Made by a program: the position numbers and the translations under genes. Below, one piece after another: positions 56,907-64,000 of a stretch of DNA of 64,000 nt. Below the pieces are notes generated by a model. The model was not told where the DNA came from and ran no database searches. It saw only the letters and a list, made by a program, of their open reading frames with translations. The stretch lies in assembly GCF_018873765.1 (NCBI RefSeq), contig NC_057917.1:58090464-58154463 (forward strand), given 5' to 3'. This DNA comes from Telopea speciosissima. Lineage: Eukaryota; Streptophyta; Magnoliopsida; Proteales; Proteaceae. Position 1 is the stretch's first letter; each line of letters opens with the position of its first letter.

Positions 56907-57048
56907 TGATGTTCTCTGTGCCGCAGCGCAGTCTGCGCCCAAACACATGGACCTGCCATTCAAGGGGGCAGGGTGGTCTTTCGTCTACCCCCATATGTCT
57001 GGGCATAACCTACACCACCGGCACAGGAAACATTCTCCCACATATATA
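56903..57048. repeat. F1 inverted-repeat element
   Basis: The left end gatgttctctgtgccgcag and right end ccggcacaggaaacattctc are inverted. The core cattcaagggggcagggtgg and acccccatatgtctgggc match 485-640. It sits between two AT microsatellites (56868-56901 and 57039-57056), suggesting insertion into an AT repeat. Confidence 0.6.
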
Positions 57049-57269
57049 TATATATATACACTGATGCTAGGCCCTCACATAAATGAATGGCGAAGAATTC
57101 TTTTTTTTCCGTACTCATTCCCTACTAAAGGTGATATGAGTAGCTTCACACAACTCTTGTCATTACACACATGGACAGTTTTCCAAAAGAAAGGGAAAAT
57201 GATTTCTCTATTTGCACATACTGAGGGTAGGTGGCTTGTCATATTGGGTGGGGATTAGAGAAGGGAAAA

Positions 57270-57270
57270 T

Positions 57271-57319
<49 letters not shown>
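57270..57319. repeat. CT microsatellite
   Basis: About 24 CT units. Confidence 0.9.
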
Positions 57320-57321
<2 letters not shown>

Positions 57322-57337
57322 ATGTTCAATTTTGTTT

Positions 57338-57600
57338 TATTCTCTCTGTTTTGGTTAATACTTGTAAAGTTAACCAGAGTCACACCCGTGTCAACCACAT
57401 GTCAAATTGATATCGACAGTTAATATTAAAGCTTTTAAGCAAATTAATATAAGATGAGAATCTTGGTTTCTTTTCTCTGTTTTGGTGAATAAGTTCGAAG
57501 TTAAGCTGATTCACACCGTGCCAACCACATACATATCAAGTTGGTATATGTAAATATAAAGCTTAAGAACGAAAATTAATATAAGATTAGAATATTCAAA
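57338..57600 (+). repeat. Diverged tandem duplication, unit about 133 bp
   Basis: Two units start at tctctgttttggttaat (57342) and tctctgttttggtgaat (57475). Both continue with aagtta..., cacac..gtgtcaaccaca/gtgccaaccacat, and attaatataagat.agaat. Divergence is moderate. Confidence 0.6.
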
Positions 57601-58210
57601 ACCTCTCATGTATGTCCTGTCAACTTTAGAGGAATGTCACTTCAAGCACTTTTTTCCTTGTTAATATTGTTATCCTTGTTGAAATTTTGTGGACAAATAG
57701 ATTCATAAGTCCATAAATAGAATTTGTTAAGTGATCAAATAGAGCTTTCAAAATCCATGAACTATGGAAACTGCACAATAGTGGTCGGAGTACCATAAGA
57801 AACGACCATGGATATACATGAGGATGCATTCTTATGCAAGAGAAAGTATATGCTTGAATTTCAATCTAAAATTCACGAGTGTTCTATCTAGATTAACCAA
57901 TAGTCACGCATCATTTTGCCACAAGACCAAATTTTGTGGACCGAAAAGATGAGTTTATCTTCATGGGATTGTGAAGTAGCATAATATTATTATTATTATT
58001 ATTATTATTATTAGAAGAAGAAGAAGAAGGGATTCACAATATTGACATTTCTCTCTTCTATTGACAGAGTAGAAGATAGGTGGACTAGATATCGTTCTTG
58101 CACAAACGAATCTTGAATCCACAAGTAGAGAAAAGTAAGAAAATTTGTCATATGTCTAGTAGAAAATAGGTGTGCTAGATATCATTCTAACACAAACGAA
58201 CCTTGAATCC

Positions 58211-58242
<32 letters not shown>

Positions 58243-58639
58243 CTAATTAGCCCAAAAATATGTCATATGACACATATCGAATGATACCCAAATTTTGTGA
58301 ACTGATAAACAAGACTCTTGCTCACATGTCAAGTTTTAACCAAACGACCAATTGACGCAATTAAACATTGAAAACCAAGACCACAATAGTGGTTGGAATA
58401 TCAAAAGCATGCATGAACATATATACATGGACAGTGATGCATGACAATATACAGGAAGATATATGATTGAAATTTAATTTGAAATTTGAAAAGTAACTTC
58501 CTTCCAGACCATCCAATGACAAATCTGAAACATCAACATTTTTCTATGTGATAGAATTAGGTGGACCACTAAGATAAACTTATATACCCTATAGAAGATG
58601 GTGAAATGAGAATTTTTCTTTTATTATTATTATTATTCT
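57601..58639. other. Intergenic with TTA/AAG microsatellites
   Basis: ATT/TTA arrays lie at 57981-58011 (followed by AAG) and 58207-58242. The block ctagatatc.ttct.acacaaacga..cttgaatcc occurs twice (about 58085-58125 and 58167-58210). No gene. Confidence 0.45.
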
Positions 58640-59750
58640 TATTTAAATTGAATGGCATAGTAGTACATATTGCAAAAGCGTTCCCTATCCTAATGGGAGA
58701 TAGGGAAATAGGGAAAAAGTTTAAGAGATAAGCGGTCCACCTTTAAAGTGCATCGATGTGTAGTTATTAATAGTTGAAGCTATTTTTTGAGTTCTGCTCA
58801 GAGGAGGAATGAACGGACGACCATTCATAGATTTTACCCAAAAAAACAAATACCTAACCAGATGAAATCAAGATAGTTGATGGCTTCAAGGTTTGCTGCT
58901 AAAAAGGTCCCACAAGTCAAGACCATAGTTAAAATAAAGAGACGTACTATCTTCGAGGCATGGTTTGAGAAATTGGTATCGATAGATTGGTACGGACAAA
59001 GGTAAAAATGTAAAAAAAAAAAAAATTTTAATTTTTTTTAAGAAAATAGAGATAAACCTATTCGATGATGCAGACCGATTCAGATTAATATCAGTCGAGA
59101 CCGTACCGATGATAGATATTAGTTTGGATGTTTTGTTAGATCATGTCCATATTGTTACCATCTACCTTTATCATCAATATTATAATTTAAAATGAATGGA
59201 GTAGGAGAGCATATTGGTGAAGCTTTCCCTATCCAAATGGGAGATAGGAAAAAAGTTACAGACAAAAAAGTGATCCCCCCCCCCCCCCACCAATTACCCC
59301 TCCCCAATTAAAGTGCATCAATGTGTGTTTTTGTTTTTTTTGTAGGTAATATCAAATTTTTTGGAAAAGAAGAAAAAACCAATATACAATTACAAGAGGG
59401 CTAGCCCACAGACCGAGGCATGTTCCAAGACAAAATCAAAACAAAAAATGAACCACAAGGGCGAAGATGACCAGCTCCAACTGAAAAGTCCCAAGGGAAA
59501 CCCCTATGGACAAGAAGTAAACAATCGCACAATACTAACTAGAAGACCATATGGGCTGAACATGACTGGAGTAGAAGAGCATATTGGGGAGGCTTTACCT
59601 ATCCTAATTAAAGAGAGCTAGGAAAAAGTTGCAGAGATATTAGATAAGTTGTCCCCTACCATTAAAGTGCATCAATTTGTACTTGCTAGTAGTTGAAGCA
59701 GTTTTTTGAGTTCTACTTAGAGAACGAACAAATCGGAACAACCATTCTTA
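58640..59750 (+). repeat. Three dispersed direct copies of a repeat of about 150-190 bp
   Basis: Copies near 58645-58840, 59190-59335 and 59565-59750 share cccctatcc-type blocks: ttccctatcctaatgggaga, taaagtgcatcgatgtgt and, in the first and third, agttgaagc..ttttttgagttct. They are direct and spaced by unrelated sequence. The spacer at 59336-59560 begins with a T-rich run and may be a LINE 3' end on the minus strand. Confidence 0.55.
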
Positions 59751-59888
59751 TCAGGAGAAAGTTTTCCTCCACTAATGGAGTAGGATTCACCCATCCATCT
59801 AGGGTCCTTCATAATGTAATTTTCAACCTAACCAACATTTTATCGGTTCAATTAGAATCAATCAACAGTCAGCCGGATTCTATCCTAA

Positions 59889-60435
59889 CTAATGGTGTTA
59901 ATTGGTTCGATTCTTGTTAATCAGTGTGGTTTCAACTAATTTGGTTCAGGATGTGCAAGGTAGAAGCCATAACTGAACTGTTTATTAAATGATTCTAATA
60001 TCCAAAAATTGAACTCAATTAATAAACATTTTGAGTTAATAATCTGTTTGTTGTCGATTTGAGTTAACAATTTTAGGCCTAATTGCGAATGAACCTATTT
60101 TTGTTGGGCTAGAATTGGCATTTAGGCTCAAATTATTACCTTAGAAATAAAAACAAATTAAATTAACTTATATAGTGCAAACCCACTACAAAACACTAGA
60201 AAATTTATACAGGACGCCAACACTAACCGATTCTTCAATCGGTTTAGTATGTATAGACGATTCCATAGCATATCGGTTCTAACCACTTTTAATCGATTCA
60301 AAAAACCAACATTTTATTGGTTCTACTTTTTTAAAACCAAAACCAAATCGATTAATAAATGTTTTATCAGTTCTAACTTAAACGGTTCAATTCAAATTTG
60401 GTACACGGTTTTAGTTTGCAATTAACACCCTTAAA
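59889..60435. mobile_element. hAT-like non-autonomous element
   Basis: The left end (ggtgttaattggttcgattc) and right end (agtttgcaattaacaccc) form inverted repeats. The interior is rich in cggttc/gaaccg motifs. Non-coding, boundaries approximate. Confidence 0.4.
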
Positions 60436-60845
60436 TCCAAACCCTAATTTTGGGATATGAATCAATCTTTCCAGCTGAGCCAGAATCAAGATTAATCATA
60501 GCTAATTCTAATTCAAATCAACCGATTCAACCAATCCAATTCCGATTGTTAAAACCCCAGCTTGGATTCCACATTTCCACTTCCTTGTTAGCTGCTCCAA
60601 GGCCAACAGTCAACCTTAAAGAGTACCCCATATTGCTTCCCTAGGAAACTAAAAATTAAAAAAACAAAAAACTGTTAGATAAAGAGTAGATGCCACGTGT
60701 CCACACCAACCAATCCATTCCCAAAATAAGACTAAAACCGCCAAGGAAAATGTGAAAACTGTCCTCTAATCTGCTAGTCCTGTCACTCCTGTCTTCTTCT
60801 CTGGTTTTTTTTGTCTCTCTTACTATAGAGTCAGAGACCCTTGAA

Positions 60846-61190
60846 ATGGCCAAGAAGAATTGATTGAAACCTTTTATCCGCTGCAGGTACAGCAGCGCTG
60901 CTGTAGAATCGCAGCGGCTATGTGTGCACAGTAGGACTCATTGTGCACACATGGCTATTGTTACACCGCATAATACGCACAAAAACACTACAGTTGTAGT
61001 AGCGAATAAAAATTCAAAACCTTTGTCCTCTACTCTGGGAACTGCTGCTATTGTCTTCTTCGGTTTCTTCTCTCTTTACCCTCTCCGGTCTAGTAAGACT
61101 TTGAACAATAAGCCAAGCCATGGCCCAATAGCCCCTCTTCTTGCATTATCACAAATTGTGAATTCACACTTTCACAGGTATAGCCAGCAG
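60846..61190 (+). pseudogene. Candidate first exon split by a foldback element
   Basis: An ATG at 60846 opens the short peptide MAKKN and then a stop. About 150 bp further on, a frame (about 61010-61190) reads NSKPLSSTLGTAAIVFFGFF, with a hydrophobic segment that could be a membrane anchor, and ends at a good donor-like cacag|gtatag (about 61180). The material in between (about 60873-61005) is an imperfect foldback (ttttatccgctgc ... gtagcgaataaaa, with ggctatgtgtgcaca/tgtgcacacatggct inside) flanked by similar gattgaaacc and attcaaaacc. Upstream lie a G-box (ccacgtgtcc, 60693-60702) and a CT-rich leader. My inference is a small exon disrupted by an insertion. I do not recognise the protein. 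Confidence 0.25.
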
Positions 61191-61200
61191 TATTGTCTAT

Positions 61201-61676
61201 GGGTTGACAGCGATCAATAAGGACGTGGCATATGTTTGTGGCGGCGAAGATGTTTATTTTACTTGATTTTATTTAAAATTATGTTAAAACAAGTTTTGAT
61301 TTATGTACTTTTGATTTAAGGTTTTAAGGTTATAATTTTGATTTAATTATGGCTAAGAGACAATGTGATGGTTGGGCTTTAGGGATTTGGATCAAAGATT
61401 TTGATTTGAATTTAAAGACTTCCGTTGTGTTTATGAGAATGGTTATGATTACACACACTATTACTGTAATTTGAGATTATTATGATTTATTTTGGTTCAC
61501 ATTCTGGTTCTTTTTGCTAAGACTAGTGATCTTGTAGACCGTTAACGATCTAAACTCCTAGACAGATTTGGGAGTGTTACCAAAAAAATAAAAAAATCAG
61601 GGTGTTTACACTAGTGGGTCCCACAAAGACATACATACTTAGGTAAGACTCCACATCTAAACCTAAAAGAGTTTCA
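61201..61676. other. Intergenic, AT-rich
   Basis: No gene or clear repeat seen. Confidence 0.4.
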
Positions 61677-61903
61677 AGAGTGTCAATGGATCAGTTCGGT
61701 TCGATTTCAATCAGGCTGAATTAATTTCATGCCGAAACAAATCATTAAGTCAAAAAAAAAAAATTTGGTCTCAATTGGTCCAGCCTGTTTTGATTTATAC
61801 TGGTTTCAAAAAAATCCAAACTGATAAGGGGCTAAGTTCAGTTTGATTTTTTCGATGGGTTTGATTGGTCCAACCAGTTTGGACTGGATATTGACACCCC
61901 TAC
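61677..61903. mobile_element. hAT-like MITE (227 bp)
   Basis: The left end gagtgtcaatggatcagttc and right end (reverse) taggggtgtcaatatccag are inverted; the interior has ggtccaacc and ggttcga motifs. Outside the ends gtttcaag and its inverse cttgaaac extend the symmetry. Non-coding. Confidence 0.5.
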
Positions 61904-62234
61904 TTGAAACTAAATAGGAACTAACCAAACTTGACACATGAGCCACTGATTTTAGCCCCCGAGAGAGATTATGGTCGGTCAGCATTCTGCTCCTGTTGGA
62001 TAGATAGGGGTCCACTTGATGGATCACAAGTGACATCGATCACAAATGGTTCATATTGCATTTAGGATTTTTATATACAACAAAAGCATTCCCAAGTGCA
62101 ATCCCCTAAAAAGAAAATCATTCCCAAAAATATTTTTGATGGACATGGCATATCAATAGGGGTGACAACAGGCAGGAATGAGTCGATCAAGCTCCTCTCC
62201 AGGGAGCCCAGTTAACGGTTGGGTTGTGTGTTAT
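61904..62234. other. Intergenic
   Basis: No gene or clear repeat seen. Confidence 0.35.
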
Positions 62235-63150
62235 ACACAAGGTTTTAAAACTCGGGTTTCGATTAGGTTTTGACCAACCAGAAATCGAGTTCGTCTCGGT
62301 TTTGATCATATCTCGGTGAAAACCTAGGACTTTCTCCAAGTAAACTCGAACCTTGGTTTCGAGTCCCAGAAGTTGTTTTTGTTTTTTTTTTTGACCTGAT
62401 TCTTGTTGTGCTGCCTATTTTTGGCATTTTAAACTCAATCCATGCATTAGTTTCACATAGAGAACACTAAAAATATTACTTGTGATTTTGATCCAAGTTT
62501 GATATTGTATATTGTTCTTGGACATGGTATCGAATAAGGTTTGATCAGAACATAACTCTTTCAATATAAATGAGATTTAAACAATTTGGAATTTGTTAGA
62601 AAGCTTTGTTTTGATAACTTTCCAACAAGTCCAAGATTACTTAAATCTGATTTATATTGAAGGAGTTATGTACCGGTCAAACTTAATTTGATATGTGCGA
62701 ATGCTATTAAAGTCGCTTTAAATGACAACATTTTTTTGGACATCAAAACAAATGAATATTTTACCGCACTTTTGATTTTTAATAATGTTGTACCATATTA
62801 AGATTTATGGAATTTTTAGATTTAAGAAAAACTCCAACATTAGAAAGTTAAAAATTGCACCTACCGTCGAAAATCTAGTTTTTGTTCTTGAACTAGGGGA
62901 TTGACTTTTTTTTTCCTTTTAGAATATGACTTTTTAACTATTTTTATTGGATTCAAATAAGAGGATATTTGCTTATTTATGAATAATATCTTAAGTAAAT
63001 TACTTAAATGACATTAGACATAACCAATTAAAACCATCGAAACCCAATCGAATCCAAGGGTTTTATAAAATCCCCCTTCAACTTGTCTCGAAAACCTATG
63101 AAATCGAGTTAATTCGGTGGTTTCGATAAGTTTCAGTCGAGTTTTTCTTC
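62235..63150. repeat. Repeat with degenerate inverted ends (gttttaaaactcgg type)
   Basis: The left end (ggttttaaaactcgggtttcga, ctcggttttgatc) and right end (aaaaccatcgaaaccca, ctcgaaaacctatgaaatcgag) carry inverted tcgaaacc/ggtttcga motifs. Inside, aacataactctttcaatata is mirrored by tatattgaaggagttatgta (about 62548-62675). Non-coding, probably an old DNA transposon derivative of about 0.9 kb. Confidence 0.4.
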
Positions 63151-63182
63151 CATGCCTGCACACATCTTGATCAATTCGGATC

Positions 63183-63372
63183 CGACTCCTCTCCAGAAGC
63201 CCAGCATCAAGATGTATGCGACACAGCACAGCCATTAAATGTCTCTTGAGCAATCCCCGGGCTCCTTGAAGAGGATCCAGATTGTGTTTCAAAATGTGTG
63301 TGACACAGCCCAACCATTGGTGCCCCCAAGGCACTCCCTGGGCGTTGGGTTCCTTTAAGAGAAGCCGGATCC
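63183..63372. mobile_element. 190-bp palindromic MITE, diverged
   Basis: The left end (cggatccgactcctctccag) is inverted at the right end (agagaagccggatccgg). The repeated tgcgacacagc/tgtgacacagccca motif occurs in both halves in the same direction, so the element also has internal direct repeats. No target duplication found. Confidence 0.5.
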
Positions 63373-64000
63373 GGATTTAGTGGGTTTATAATCAATCCCT
63401 AAAGGCATCTCTTTCTTATCCTTACCCTGAGATTATGTAGGTGTCTTTTTCTTTACCGTGTAGGCTCACGTAAGGGCCAAGGATTCCCCCTATGCCCTGA
63501 CCTAAAAATTTCATCACCTACATAGGCAGGCACTAGTAAAGCAACTATATAAATAGTATTTCAATTAGGGATTGAAAAATCGGATTGGTTCAGTCTATTT
63601 GGGTCGTTTCAGGTCTATCTGGAGGCTGATATAGATCGGAATTGGTCGAGGCAAATCTCGATTCTGGCCGATCTGAATCGGACTGATCATGTATAGAAAC
63701 TAGGGTCTAGGGGTTTTTTAACCAATTTTCACCAATTCTAATAATTCTCTGTTGGGACCAATCTGAATCCTGATTCCTAATTTTTAAACCTGATTTCAAA
63801 TTGGGAAAAAGTTTTAAAAGAAAATGAATGTTTAAACATGAGAAAGAATTCTAAAAAATAATTTTACATGAACATGTGGATTTAACCAAGTGTAGCATAA
63901 ATGGCTACATCCACCCAAGAAAACTAGAAAATTTTTCACTACGTCAAAAAAAAAAGAGTCTATATAACTCACTACCTCACAATGTGATCTCCCTTACTTA
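63373..64000. other. Intergenic
   Basis: Contains degenerate ctgaatcggactgatc-type repeat debris (about 63560-63790). No gene. Confidence 0.35.

Noticed and set aside
56726..56963. Frames encoding poly-RE and poly-YI
   Set aside because: Translation of the compound CT/AT microsatellite.
1..64000. Organelle DNA insertions, CRISPR arrays, rRNA genes, telomeric arrays
   Set aside because: None seen by eye; regular spacer arrays, plastid or mitochondrial gene sequences and telomere repeats are absent from what I could recognise.

Overview
The window is a stretch of plant nuclear DNA: AT-rich, spliced genes with GT-AG introns, plant-only protein families (U-box/ARM E3 ligase, R2R3-MYB, DUF4228/PADRE) and a heavy load of plant-type LINEs, Ty1-copia elements, hAT-like elements and foldback MITEs. 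The MYB resembles C2-type repressors of eudicots, but I cannot name the species. There are no operons, CRISPR arrays, rRNA genes or bacterial features.

Genes, all on the minus strand. A DUF4228/PADRE protein with a myristoylation-type N-terminus lies at 7971-8684 and may have a short second exon. An unidentified but clearly coding terminal exon lies at 19259-19422. A four-exon plant U-box E3 ligase with ARM repeats (PUB10/11-like, about 644 aa) lies at 22745-25387, and its last 3' bases are duplicated just downstream. A three-exon R2R3-MYB repressor (230 aa, C1, EAR and TLLLFR motifs plus the bHLH-contact signature) lies at 42222-43165. On the plus strand, a weak candidate first exon near 60846-61200 seems to be split by a foldback element.

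Mobile DNA dominates the rest. At 25.8-28.1 kb a 5'-truncated LINE has inserted into an older antisense LINE, leaving a 13-14 bp target duplication. At 33.4-40.3 kb there is a three-level nest: an hAT-like MITE (8-bp target duplication) inside Copia A, which itself sits inside an LTR of the older, internally deleted Copia B. At 46.9-50.9 kb a third Copia relic on the plus strand has its gag cut by an antisense LINE. The relic lies between two copies of a locally duplicated segment (about 45.91-46.91 and 51.71-52.43 kb).

Many short palindromic elements (100-300 bp) are scattered through the window. Four have visible 9-10 bp target duplications, which points to Mutator-like non-autonomous elements able to form long hairpins. 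Microsatellites, mainly GA/CT, occur close to the starts of the three recognisable genes. I did not find a wholly new biological system. The strongest leads are the palindromic-element set, the dated transposon nests, the local segmental duplication, the MYB repressor architecture and the unidentified exon.
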